From contig JBKQTE010000087.1 in assembly GCA_052143315.1 (NCBI GenBank), forward strand, positions 1-43,095: DNA of 43,095 nucleotides. Direction: 5' to 3'. Below the pieces are notes generated by a model. It was not told the origin of the DNA. It worked only from the letters and a program-made list of their open reading frames with translations, and ran no database searches. Both the position numbers and the translations under genes were made by a program. Positions 23,311 to 30,713 of this stretch are shown piece after piece (the stretch's first letter is position 1; each line of letters opens with the position of its first letter). Source of the stretch: DASZIT01 sp052143315 (GTDB taxonomy: Bacteria; Actinomycetota; Acidimicrobiia; Acidimicrobiales; RAAP-2).

Positions 23311-24318
23311 TCATCGGCCGGGACCTTCCGGCCCTTGGCGGGGTCCTCGAGACGCTCGACGAGCCGGCGCTCCCGCCCTGGCACCGGCCGTCGGCGTCCC
23401 GTCCGGCCGGTCCGCCGGTTCCACGATGGTGCCGTGTGTCCCTCGGAGCAGGTCGGCCGCCTCGTCGAGCCGACCGATCATGGCCGGCATCCCCGTCGCC
23501 TCCACGAAGCGGCAGGCCGCCTCGACCTTGGGACCCATCGATCCGGCCGCGAACGCCTGGGCCCGGAGGGCGGGGGGGGTGGTGTGGCCGATCGGGTGCG
23601 CCTCGTCCGTACCGTACCCGACCACCACGTTGGCCACATCGGTGAGGATCAGCAGGGCGTCGGCCTCGAGATCCCGGGCCAGCAGGGCTGCGCCGAGGTC
23701 CTTGTCGATGACCGCCTCGGCCCCGCGGAGATGGCCGTCGGGACCCCGGACCACCGGGATACCGCCTCCTCCGGCACAGATGACCACGGCGCCGTCGTCG
23801 ACCAGCATCCGGATCGTCGGGAGCTCGACCATGGCCAGCGGTTCGGGGGACGCCACCACCCGCCGCCAGGCGGGACCGTCGGGTCGGACCTGCCATCCGC
23901 GCAGCCCCGCCAGTCGGTGGCCCTCCGACTCGGAGTACACCGGACCGACGAACTTGGTCGGTCGCCCGAAGGCCGGGTCGTCCGCCGCCACCTCGGTCTG
24001 GCACAGCAGGCTGACCACCAGGTGGCCGGGCAGGGCGTTCTCGAACGCCTGCAGGAGGAAGTAGCCGATCATCCCCTGGGTCTGGGCGCCGAGCACGTCG
24101 AGCGGGTAGGAAGCGGGGAGGTCGGGGTCGAGCGCGCTCTCGTTGGCCAGCAGGCCCACCTGCGGCCCGTTCCCGTGGGTGATCACCAGGTCGTGGTCCC
24201 GGGCCAGCGGAGCCAGGGCGTCCACCGCCACGCCGACATGGCTCTCCTGGATCTCCGCCAGCGGGACCTCCCCGCGCTCGAGGAGGGCGTTGCCACCCAC
24301 GGCCACCACCAGACGCAT
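23311..24318 (-). CDS. arcC: Carbamate kinase
   Basis: Transfers phosphate from carbamoyl phosphate to ADP, giving the ATP yield of the arginine deiminase pathway. The 335-residue product has VAVGGNALLERGE at the start, ITHGNGPQVGLLANESAL, YPLDVLGAQTQGMIGYFLLQ, VICAGGGGIPVV, AVIDKDLGAALLA and LLILTDVANVVVGYGT, the amino acid kinase-fold signatures. The usual protein ends near GTHGTIV at about residue 306; here about 30 Pro/Gly/Arg-rich residues follow. The start lies one base after the arcB stop codon. Confidence 0.96.
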   Translation of the reverse strand: MRLVVAVGGNALLERGEVPLAEIQESHVGVAVDALAPLARDHDLVITHGNGPQVGLLANESALDPDLPASYPLDVLGAQTQGMIGYFLLQAFENALPGHLVVSLLCQTEVAADDPAFGRPTKFVGPVYSESEGHRLAGLRGWQVRPDGPAWRRVVASPEPLAMVELPTIRMLVDDGAVVICAGGGGIPVVRGPDGHLRGAEAVIDKDLGAALLARDLEADALLILTDVANVVVGYGTDEAHPIGHTTPPALRAQAFAAGSMGPKVEAACRFVEATGMPAMIGRLDEAADLLRGTHGTIVEPADRPDGTPTAGARAGAPARRASRGPRQGPEGPGR

Positions 24319-24319
24319 C

Positions 24320-25342
24320 TCAGTCGCCGATGGTGGCGACCATCGCCGCCTTGATGGTGTGGAGCCGGTTCTCCGCTTGGTCGAAGACGATGGAGGCGGG
24401 GGACTCGAAGACCTCCTCGGTCACCTCGAGGGCGGTGATCTTCCATCGGTCGAAGATCTGGCGACCGACCTCGGTGTCGGTGTTGTGCAGGGACGGGAGG
24501 CAGTGCATGAACTTCACCTCGGGATTCCCCGTCGCCTCGATGACCTCGACATTGACCTGGTAGGGGAGGAGCTGTTCGATCCTGGCGTCCCACTCGGTGG
24601 AGGGTTCGCCCATCGACACCCAGACATCGGTGTAGAGGAAGTCGACTCCGTCGACCCCGCCCCCCACGTCGGCGCCGATGTGGACCCTGGCCCCCGACTG
24701 AGCGGCAAGCCCGCGGGCGATGGCCTGGACGTCGGAGGAGGGCCAGAGGTCCTCGGGGGCGGCGATGCGCACGTCCATACCGAGCAGGGCCCCGGTGACC
24801 AGCAGCGAGTTGGCGGTGTTGTTCCTGGCATCCCCCAGGTAGCAGTACCCGACCTGGTCGAGCGGCTTGCCGGCGTGGTCACGCATGGTCAGGATGTCGG
24901 CCAGCATCTGGGTGGGATGCCACTGGTCGGTCAGCCCGTTCCACACCGGGACCCCGGCGAACCTCGCCAGGATCTCGACGGAGTCCTGGGAGAAGCCCCG
25001 GTACTCGATGCCGTCGAACATGCGACCCAGGACCCGGGCCGTGTCCTTCATCGACTCCGTGCTCCCGATGTGGGTTCCCTCCGGGCCGAGGTAGGTGACG
25101 TGGGCCCCCTGGTCGTGGGCGCCGACCTCGAAAGCCGACCGGGTGCGGGTGGAGGCCTTCTCGAAGATCAGTGCGATGTTGCGGCCCACCATCCTCCGGC
25201 GCTCGGTTCCCGTCCGCTTCTCCTCCCGCAGGTGGGCGGCCAGGTCGACGATGGCGAGGAACTCCTGTTTGGACAGGTCCACCTCCTTGAGGAGGCTCCT
25301 CCCGCGCAGGCGGGCGACGTCGTGGCTCTCGGTGGTGCTCAT
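24320..25342 (-). CDS. arcB: Catabolic ornithine carbamoyltransferase
   Basis: Splits citrulline with phosphate to ornithine and carbamoyl phosphate. The 340-residue product has the carbamoyl-phosphate motif FEKASTRTRSAFEVGAHDQG, LTDQWHPTQMLADILTM, LGDARNNTANSLLV and the ornithine/catalytic-cysteine segment KFMHCLPSLHN. The sequence fits ArcB better than the anabolic ArgF in length and in operon position between arcA and arcC. It begins three bases after the arcA stop codon with no ribosome site, so translation is coupled. Confidence 0.95.
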   Translation of the reverse strand: MSTTESHDVARLRGRSLLKEVDLSKQEFLAIVDLAAHLREEKRTGTERRRMVGRNIALIFEKASTRTRSAFEVGAHDQGAHVTYLGPEGTHIGSTESMKDTARVLGRMFDGIEYRGFSQDSVEILARFAGVPVWNGLTDQWHPTQMLADILTMRDHAGKPLDQVGYCYLGDARNNTANSLLVTGALLGMDVRIAAPEDLWPSSDVQAIARGLAAQSGARVHIGADVGGGVDGVDFLYTDVWVSMGEPSTEWDARIEQLLPYQVNVEVIEATGNPEVKFMHCLPSLHNTDTEVGRQIFDRWKITALEVTEEVFESPASIVFDQAENRLHTIKAAMVATIGD

Positions 25343-25345
25343 CGC

Positions 25346-26566
25346 TCAGGCCGGATCGCGCTGGATCGGGCAGGTCATGCAGCGGGGTCCGCCCCGGCCC
25401 CGACCGAGCTCGTTGCCGGCGATGGAGACCACCTCGATGCCCCGCTTTCGCAGCATGGTGTTGGTGGCGACGTTGCGCTCGTAGCCCATCACCACCCCGG
25501 GGGCCACGGCCAGGTAGTTGGTCCCGTCGTCCCACTGTTCGCGCTCGGCGGCCCGGATGTCCTCGTCGGTGGTGAGCACCGTGATCTCGGGGACCTCGAG
25601 GATCTCGGCCAGGGAGTCCCAAAGACTGTGGTTGCGGGAGATCGCCAGCCGATCGGGTCCGTCGCCCTCCGAGATGGTCCAGCTGCGCAGGTGCCGGTCG
25701 AAGTAGGGGTAGAGCACGAACGTGTCGGTGTCGACCATGGACATGACGGTGTCGAGGTGCATGAAGGCGTGGCTGTGGGGGAGCTCGATGGCGACCACCT
25801 GGCTCGCCTGTCCGGCATCGAACAGCGCGTGGGCGACCGTCTCGATGGCCATGGGAGTGGTTCGCTCGCCCATCCCGACCAGGACGGCCCGGTGACCGAC
25901 GACATGGACGTCGCCTCCCTCGATGGTGGCCGGCTGATAGTTGCGGTCCTCGCCGCCGTAGTAGGTCACGAAGTCGGCACCGGCGAACATGGGATGGAAG
26001 CGGTAGATGGCCCGGGTGTGGAGCGACTCCCGCTGGCGGGCGGGCATGGCCATCGGGTTGACGGTCACCCCCCCGTAGATCCAGCACGAGTTGTCCCGCT
26101 GGAACAGGTGGTTGGGCAGGGGGGGGAGGATGAAGTCGTCGGCCCGCAGCATGTCCCACTTGAGGCTGTGAGTCCGCTGGGGGTGCAGGTCGGCTTTGAG
26201 GATCCCCCCCACCAGGAACTCGGCCAGCGTGCTGCCGTCGAGATCGTCGAAGAGACGACGGACCGGTCCGACCAGTGACGGGCCCAGGATCTCCGGCGTG
26301 CAGACCCGGTCGAGGACGAAGCCCCGCCCTTCGGGTAGTTCGAGCGTCTCCGCCAGGAGCTGACTGTAGAGGTGCACCTGGACGCCCTTGTCCCGCAGAG
26401 CCTCGGCAAAGGCGTCGTGCTCCTCTTTGGCCTTCTTCGCCCACATCACGTCGTCGAAGAGCAGCCCGCCGATGTTCTCCGGGGTCAGCCGGGACAGCTC
26501 CAGCCCCGGCCGGTGCACGATCGCCTGGCGCAGCTGCCCGATCTCTGAGTCGACTCGAAACGTCAT
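25346..26566 (-). CDS. arcA: Arginine deiminase
   Basis: Hydrolyses arginine to citrulline and ammonia. The 406-residue product begins with VDSEIGQLRQAIVHRPGLEL, shows FQRDNSCWIYGGVTVNPMAM, TIEGGDVHVVG, HSHAFMHLDTVMSMVDTDTF with the catalytic histidine, and ends GRGGPRCMTCPIQRDPA, where C396 corresponds to the nucleophilic cysteine of Pseudomonas ArcA. AGGAGG stands seven bases before the ATG. The pathway yields ATP without respiration and releases ammonia. Confidence 0.97.
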   Translation of the reverse strand: MTFRVDSEIGQLRQAIVHRPGLELSRLTPENIGGLLFDDVMWAKKAKEEHDAFAEALRDKGVQVHLYSQLLAETLELPEGRGFVLDRVCTPEILGPSLVGPVRRLFDDLDGSTLAEFLVGGILKADLHPQRTHSLKWDMLRADDFILPPLPNHLFQRDNSCWIYGGVTVNPMAMPARQRESLHTRAIYRFHPMFAGADFVTYYGGEDRNYQPATIEGGDVHVVGHRAVLVGMGERTTPMAIETVAHALFDAGQASQVVAIELPHSHAFMHLDTVMSMVDTDTFVLYPYFDRHLRSWTISEGDGPDRLAISRNHSLWDSLAEILEVPEITVLTTDEDIRAAEREQWDDGTNYLAVAPGVVMGYERNVATNTMLRKRGIEVVSIAGNELGRGRGGPRCMTCPIQRDPA

Positions 26567-26613
26567 GGCGGTGCCTCCTGTCGGGTACGGACCGTCGTTG
26601 GTTGCCGGTCGGT

Positions 26614-28071
26614 TCAGGCCGGGGAGGACAGCTCGACTGCCGGCTCCTCCGGAGGGAGGTCCACCGGCTCGCTGGCCTCACCGAGACGCTGGCGTCGGGC
26701 GTTGAGGAAGGCGTAGAGGATGAGCCCGGCCAGGATCACCACCAGGGCCTGGTAGACGACCTGGTAGCCCGAGGCGAACGTCACCCACATGGAGAACAGG
26801 ACGCTGATCCCGGCGACGGCCAGGTCCCGGGCCAGCTGCCAGCCCTGCACACGCCGACGGCGCGAGACCAGGAAGGTGAGCTGGGCGATCGCCGACATGA
26901 AGTAGGGGATGGCCACGGTGACCACGGTGAGGTCGACCAGGTAGGTGAAGACCGTCAGCCCCGAGCCGGAGGTGTAGCGCCACAGCATGAGCAGCGACGG
27001 CAGCGCGGTCCCCACCACGATGCCGAACCAGGCCGTGCCCTTCCGGTCGGACCAGGCGAAGGGTCGGGGGAACATGTCGTCCTGGGCGATCGCCCGGGAC
27101 GTCTCGGTGACGATCAGCGTCCAGCCGTTGAGCGCCCCGATGCCCGAGACGACGGCCACCGCGGCGATGAACTTCCCGGCCCAGGCCTCGTGGGGGAAGA
27201 TGGACTGGAAGGCATTGACGAACGGTGAACCGGTCTTCACGAGGACGGGGTGGGACACCAGCCCCATCACCGCCGCCGTGACCAGGACGTACAGGACGGC
27301 GCTGAGGGCGGTGCCGAGCAGTGAGGCGCGACCGACGTTGACGCGTGGCTTCTCCACCCGCTTGGCCGTGATCGCCGCCGCCTCCACCCCGATGAAGGAG
27401 AACAGCGCCACTCCGGCGGCGATCCCGATGCCCGAGTAGAGGCTGCCGCCCGAGGCGTTGAAGGGGCCGAAGCGGGCCTTTTCGACGAAGAACCATCCGA
27501 CGACGCCGACGAACAGCAGGGGCAGGAACTTGAGGACGACGGTGATGTTCTGAAACCACGCCATCTGGCGGACCCCGACCAGGTTCACGATGGCCGGTAC
27601 CCACAGTCCCAGCAGGGCGATGCCCCAGTTCTCCAGGCCGCTCACATGGTCGAGGTTGAACAGGGCATCGACGTAGAACACCCAGGACGAGACGATGGCG
27701 GCGTTGCCGGCCCAGGCCTGGACCCAGTAGCACCAGCCGACCAGGTAGCCGGCGAAGTCGCCGAACTCGTGGCGGGAGTAGGCATAGAGCCCCCCGTCGC
27801 TGTTCGGTATCCGCCTCGTGAGCTGGCCGAACAGCACGGCCAGGAGCATGGCGCCCACCGCGATGACACCCAGGACGACGATCCCCATGGTGCCGGCACC
27901 GGCCAGCACCGCCGGCATGGTGAACACGCCGGTCCCGACGATGCTGCCGATGACCAGCCCGGTGGCCGAGGTCAGCCCCAGGGCATGGGCCTTCTCCCGG
28001 TTCCGCGGTGAGAGTGGTCGGTCGGGGGGTTCTGACTGCCCCGGCTCGGGTCGAGCCGTCGCCACAGACAT
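26614..28071 (-). CDS. arcD: Arginine/ornithine antiporter (APC family)
   Basis: Imports arginine in exchange for ornithine to supply the deiminase pathway. The 485-residue product has about twelve hydrophobic segments, beginning with SATGLVIGSIVGTGVFTMPA (the APC glycine-rich helix 1), NSDGGLYAYSRHEFGDFAGY, and GVALFSFIGVEAAAITAKRV typical of basic amino acid antiporters. AAAGGAGG precedes the ATG by four bases. It is the first gene of the arc operon; upstream lie DosR-like boxes. In some genomes the homologue exports other basic amino acids. Confidence 0.93.
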   Translation of the reverse strand: MSVATARPEPGQSEPPDRPLSPRNREKAHALGLTSATGLVIGSIVGTGVFTMPAVLAGAGTMGIVVLGVIAVGAMLLAVLFGQLTRRIPNSDGGLYAYSRHEFGDFAGYLVGWCYWVQAWAGNAAIVSSWVFYVDALFNLDHVSGLENWGIALLGLWVPAIVNLVGVRQMAWFQNITVVLKFLPLLFVGVVGWFFVEKARFGPFNASGGSLYSGIGIAAGVALFSFIGVEAAAITAKRVEKPRVNVGRASLLGTALSAVLYVLVTAAVMGLVSHPVLVKTGSPFVNAFQSIFPHEAWAGKFIAAVAVVSGIGALNGWTLIVTETSRAIAQDDMFPRPFAWSDRKGTAWFGIVVGTALPSLLMLWRYTSGSGLTVFTYLVDLTVVTVAIPYFMSAIAQLTFLVSRRRRVQGWQLARDLAVAGISVLFSMWVTFASGYQVVYQALVVILAGLILYAFLNARRQRLGEASEPVDLPPEEPAVELSSPA

Positions 28072-28142
28072 CGGGCCTCCTTTCGAGCCGCCGCCGTCGC
28101 CTTGTCGGCCCGGCTCCCTCTTCCTTCCGGTTCACACACTGA

Positions 28143-28156
28143 AGGACCAAGCGACC
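28143..28156. promoter_or_regulatory. Half-conserved DosR-like box upstream of arcD
   Basis: AGGACCAAGCGACC keeps the left half of the core GGGACTWWAGTCCC (8 of 14 positions), 22 bases from the better box at 28165. Weak alone; noted because of the spacing. Confidence 0.2.
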
Positions 28157-28164
28157 ACCGGCCA

Positions 28165-28178
28165 GGGTCCAAAGTCCT
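28165..28178. promoter_or_regulatory. DosR-like box upstream of arcD
   Basis: GGGTCCAAAGTCCT matches 11 of 14 positions of the M. tuberculosis DosR core GGGACTWWAGTCCC. Its centre is about 100 bases upstream of the arcD start. No FNR/ANR-type TTGAT-N4-ATCAA site was found in 28072-28229. Confidence 0.45.
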
Positions 28179-28229
28179 CAGCCCTTGGCGACACCCGGGC
28201 CACCACGCCCACGGACCGCCCGATCGGGG

Positions 28230-28682
28230 TCACCGCCTCCGAGAGCTGCCTCGGAAGCGACAGAGCACCTGGCGGACATCGCGAACGAGCCGGTGTGGAC
28301 CCAGCATCGGGGCACCGGACTCCGCCCACGGCCGCTGGAGCTCCACCTCGGCGATCAGGGCGCGCTGGAACTCCTCCACGCTGGAGCCGCTGCGCTCGGC
28401 CGTCGTGATCAGCTCCAGGGCCAGCAGGTCGAGGGCGTCCTGCCACAACGCGGTCGGGTGATCGGCGGGCGGGCGGGCATGGTCCCTGCCGGCCCGGGCC
28501 TGCAACGAGTCAGCCGGAGCGTGCGCCAGGGCGCTCAGCCACGCCCATTCGGGCACCGGACGCCCGTCGGCCTGCAGCACCCCGGGATACCCCCCGAGGA
28601 GGAAGCTCTCGCACTCACCGACCAGCCGGCGCGCCCGAGCCTCGATGCCCCGGTTCTTCGACCTGTGTGACGGTGACCACAT
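28230..28682 (-). CDS. Conserved-looking hypothetical protein beside the arc operon
   Basis: Not recognised. The 150-residue soluble product has no signal peptide or membrane segment. Its middle (about 78-117) is helical and acidic, with DALDLLALELITTAERSGSS and EEFQRALIAEVELQRP, followed by a basic tail. Codons end almost always in G or C, which supports a real gene in this frame. AAGGA lies about nine bases before the ATG. The next gene, arcD, starts 158 bases downstream, so a shared transcript is possible. Two DosR-like boxes lie 60-105 bases upstream. The name and role are unknown. Confidence 0.68.
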   Translation of the reverse strand: MWSPSHRSKNRGIEARARRLVGECESFLLGGYPGVLQADGRPVPEWAWLSALAHAPADSLQARAGRDHARPPADHPTALWQDALDLLALELITTAERSGSSVEEFQRALIAEVELQRPWAESGAPMLGPHRLVRDVRQVLCRFRGSSRRR

Positions 28683-28743
28683 GGGCTCATCCTTCGTCAG
28701 GTGCCGGCGTCGTCATCTTGGCGCCGAAAGACGCTCGTCGGAA

Positions 28744-28757
28744 GTGCCAAAGGTCCC
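28744..28757. promoter_or_regulatory. DosR-like box upstream of the hypothetical gene (proximal)
   Basis: GTGCCAAAGGTCCC matches 10 of 14 positions of the DosR core. It lies about 69 bases upstream of the hypothetical gene's start and exactly 30 bases from the box at 28774. Confidence 0.3.
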
Positions 28758-28776
28758 GAGGTACCCGGACCTCGGG
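28755..28776 (-). terminator. Hairpin downstream of the M50 protease gene
   Basis: CCCGAGGT (28755-28762) and ACCTCGGG (28769-28776) form a perfect 8-bp stem with a 6-base loop, 34 bases beyond the M50 gene's stop. It may end that transcript. It overlaps both DosR-like boxes, so part of their symmetry may come from this hairpin. Confidence 0.4.
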
Positions 28777-28787
28777 ACGACGGTCCC
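28774..28787. promoter_or_regulatory. DosR-like box upstream of the hypothetical gene (distal)
   Basis: GGGACGACGGTCCC has perfect GGGAC/GTCCC arms and matches 11 of 14 positions of the DosR core. It lies about 98 bases upstream of the hypothetical gene's start. Confidence 0.4.
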
Positions 28788-28809
28788 ACCGCGCCGCCAA
28801 CCGGCCAGG

Positions 28810-29958
28810 TCAGGACCTCCGGGCGGCACGTCCCTGGGACCGCAACATGGAGAGCTGCACGTACCGGGCGATGTCGCTCGGCGACACGATGCCCACCAGG
28901 CGACCGGCCTCGTCGATGACGAACGCCCTGCCGTCGGGCGACGCCTGCATGCGCTGGAGGAGGTCCGGGATCGGTTCGCCGGGTGACCCCACGGCGATAT
29001 CGGACAGGGGGCAGGCGATGTCGATCAACCGGGTCGTCTGGCGGAGGTGGGCAGGAACATGGCGGACCCTGCCCATGGTGGTCAGGCCCTCGAGCTGCCC
29101 GTCCGGCCTGACCAGCGGGTAGGAGCTGAACCGGTAGCGGTGGAGCTGGTTGTCGACCAGATCGGCGACGGTGGTCGTCGAAGCGAAGGTGACCGGGTCG
29201 GGGGTCATGATGTCGCGGACGTGGACGTCGGCCAACGACGACCGCATGACGACGGCGTTCTCCTCGGCGTGGGCCGCCGACAGCAGGAACCACCCCAGGA
29301 ACACGAACCACAGGCCGATGAGCCCCACCGACAGGAACTCGAGGATGCCCAGGGCCACCAGGATGTAGCCGAACACCTCGCCGGCGCGCGCGGCGCTGGC
29401 CGCGGCCCGGACCCGGTCACCGCTGCGCCGCCACAGGATGGCGCGGAGGACCCGGCCACCGTCCAGCGGTGCAGCAGGGACCAGGTTGAACGCGCCGAGG
29501 AGGAGGTTCATCCACGCCAACCACCCGACCGCGGAGGCCACCACCCCGTCGCCACCGCGGTGGCGGAGGAGGAGCGCGACGGCGCCGTAGATGCCGGCGA
29601 GCACGAAGCTGGTGAGGGGCCCGACCACGGCGATGCGGAAGTCGGCTCCGGGCGTCAGGGCGTCGCTCTCCAGCTCGGATACCCCGCCGAACAGCCAGAG
29701 GGTGATGCGCCGGACCCCGATCCCGTTCCGCTTGGCCACCACGGCGTGGGACACCTCGTGGGCCAGCAGGGAGGCGAAGAGCAGGACCGTGGTGACGATC
29801 CCGACGACCCAGTAGGTCGCCGTGGTGTCATGGGGGTGGTAGGCGGGCAGGACCAGATCAGCCAGCTCCCAGGCAAAGAGGAAGAAGAGGACCAGGACGC
29901 TCCAGTTGACGCCGACCGGGATGCCGGCGATCTTGCCGAGCCGAATGTTCTGGTTCAT
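28810..29958 (-). CDS. M50-family site-2 protease-like membrane metalloprotease with two CBS domains
   Basis: Predicted intramembrane zinc protease. The 382-residue product has several hydrophobic helices, the zinc motif HEVSH at residues 67-71 and the second site NLVPAAPLDGGRVL with D166 (158-171). After the last helix (about 211-228) come two CBS domains, at about 247-300 (VRDIMTPDPVTFASTTTVAD) and 310-365 (DEAGRLVGIVSPSDIARYVQ), which usually sense adenine nucleotides. This architecture matches M. tuberculosis Rv2625c (Rip3), a DosR-regulon gene. The ATG follows GGAAGGA closely, and TAGCAT lies ten bases upstream. It is divergent from the nitrobindin-like gene across 203 bases. Confidence 0.93.
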   Translation of the reverse strand: MNQNIRLGKIAGIPVGVNWSVLVLFFLFAWELADLVLPAYHPHDTTATYWVVGIVTTVLLFASLLAHEVSHAVVAKRNGIGVRRITLWLFGGVSELESDALTPGADFRIAVVGPLTSFVLAGIYGAVALLLRHRGGDGVVASAVGWLAWMNLLLGAFNLVPAAPLDGGRVLRAILWRRSGDRVRAAASAARAGEVFGYILVALGILEFLSVGLIGLWFVFLGWFLLSAAHAEENAVVMRSSLADVHVRDIMTPDPVTFASTTTVADLVDNQLHRYRFSSYPLVRPDGQLEGLTTMGRVRHVPAHLRQTTRLIDIACPLSDIAVGSPGEPIPDLLQRMQASPDGRAFVIDEAGRLVGIVSPSDIARYVQLSMLRSQGRAARRS

Positions 29959-29968
29959 GTTCCTTCCG

Positions 29969-29974
29969 ATGCTA
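29969..29974 (-). promoter_or_regulatory. Candidate -10 element for the M50 protease gene
   Basis: Minus-strand TAGCAT fits TANNNT ten bases before the ATG. The transcript would have only a few leader bases. Confidence 0.3.
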
Positions 29975-30052
29975 TGGCGCCGCCATCACTGCCGGCCGCA
30001 CACCGGGCGGCATCGCACTGCCAGCATGCCCGGTGGGCGTCCGAAGCCGGTA

Positions 30053-30066
30053 GGGCCGAAATGCCC
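30053..30066. promoter_or_regulatory. DosR-like box in the divergent region (distal to the nitrobindin-like gene)
   Basis: GGGCCGAAATGCCC matches 10 of 14 positions of the DosR core (GGG/CCC ends and the A-rich centre). It is 21 bases, two helical turns, from the box at 30074. Confidence 0.35.
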
Positions 30067-30073
30067 AAGCTGA

Positions 30074-30087
30074 GGGACAATCGACGC
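30074..30087. promoter_or_regulatory. DosR-like box in the divergent region (proximal)
   Basis: GGGACAATCGACGC matches 10 of 14 positions, with a perfect GGGAC half. Its centre lies about 40 bases upstream of the start predicted from the TAGGGT at 30108, the usual place for an activator touching RNA polymerase. Confidence 0.38.
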
Positions 30088-30107
30088 GTGGCCCCGCCCG
30101 CAAGGCC

Positions 30108-30113
30108 TAGGGT
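30108..30113 (+). promoter_or_regulatory. Candidate -10 element for the nitrobindin-like gene
   Basis: TAGGGT fits TANNNT and would start a transcript near 30120, with a leader of about 40 bases that holds the ribosome site AGAAGG before the ATG at 30162. Confidence 0.35.
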
Positions 30114-30161
30114 CGGGCAGAATCCCTGGGGCTGCGAACAGCCGAGACGAGAGAAGGCGCG

Positions 30162-30713
30162 ATGACAGATGCATGGGGTCCCCTCGGGCCACTGGCCGGT
30201 GAGTGGAAAGGCGAGGGCGGACTGGACACGGCGTTCGCACACGCCGAGAACAAGGTGATCGGCACTCCCTACCTCGAGAAGTGCACGATGAAGGCGTTCG
30301 GACCGGTCGACAACGGCCGCCAACACCTGTACGGCCTCGACTACCGGACCGCCATGTGGCGGGGCAGCGAAGAGAACCCCTTCCACACCGAGGTCGGCTA
30401 CTGGCTGTGGGACGCCGCCACCGGCGAGGTCGTCAGGGGCTTCGTCGTCCCCCGCGGCATCACGGTGCTGGCCGGAGGCGTCGCCTCGGCCGACGACCGT
30501 GAGTTCACGTTGAACGCCGCCCAGGGTGGAGCCCAGTACGACATCGGGGAGAACCGGTACCTGGCGAAGCATGCCAGCACCCGGAGCTACGAGGTCACCA
30601 TCACCGTCGGCGAGGAAACCTGGTCCTACGACGAGACCACCATGCTCCGGATGGACGAGTTCGACGAGCCCTTCGCCCACACCGACCGGAACACCCTCCG
30701 CCGGGTGGGCTGA
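30162..30713 (+). CDS. Nitrobindin-like haem-binding beta-barrel protein (FABP-like)
   Basis: The 183-residue product opens with LGPLAGEWKGEGGLDTAFAH, the Gly-Trp-Gly motif that starts the barrel of nitrobindins and THAP4-type domains, then HTEVGYWLWDAATGEVV and a C-terminal FAHTDRNTLRRV whose histidine is a candidate haem ligand. Nitrobindins bind haem and nitric oxide in a shallow barrel. The divergent partner is a DosR-regulon-type protease gene, and DosR responds to NO and hypoxia, so an NO role would fit. The call to this family is moderate: many FABP-like proteins of this length lack known ligands. AGAAGG lies five bases before the ATG. Confidence 0.72.
   Translation: MTDAWGPLGPLAGEWKGEGGLDTAFAHAENKVIGTPYLEKCTMKAFGPVDNGRQHLYGLDYRTAMWRGSEENPFHTEVGYWLWDAATGEVVRGFVVPRGITVLAGGVASADDREFTLNAAQGGAQYDIGENRYLAKHASTRSYEVTITVGEETWSYDETTMLRMDEFDEPFAHTDRNTLRRVG

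Noticed and set aside
28072..28229. FNR/ANR-type operator (TTGAT-N4-ATCAA) expected for some arginine deiminase operons
   Set aside because: No such sequence was found in the arcD upstream region.
28132..28461. Alternative small frames on both strands overlapping the hypothetical gene at 28230-28682
   Set aside because: The chosen frame has far better third-position GC, a ribosome site and helical protein-like sequence; the others are Arg/Pro-rich.
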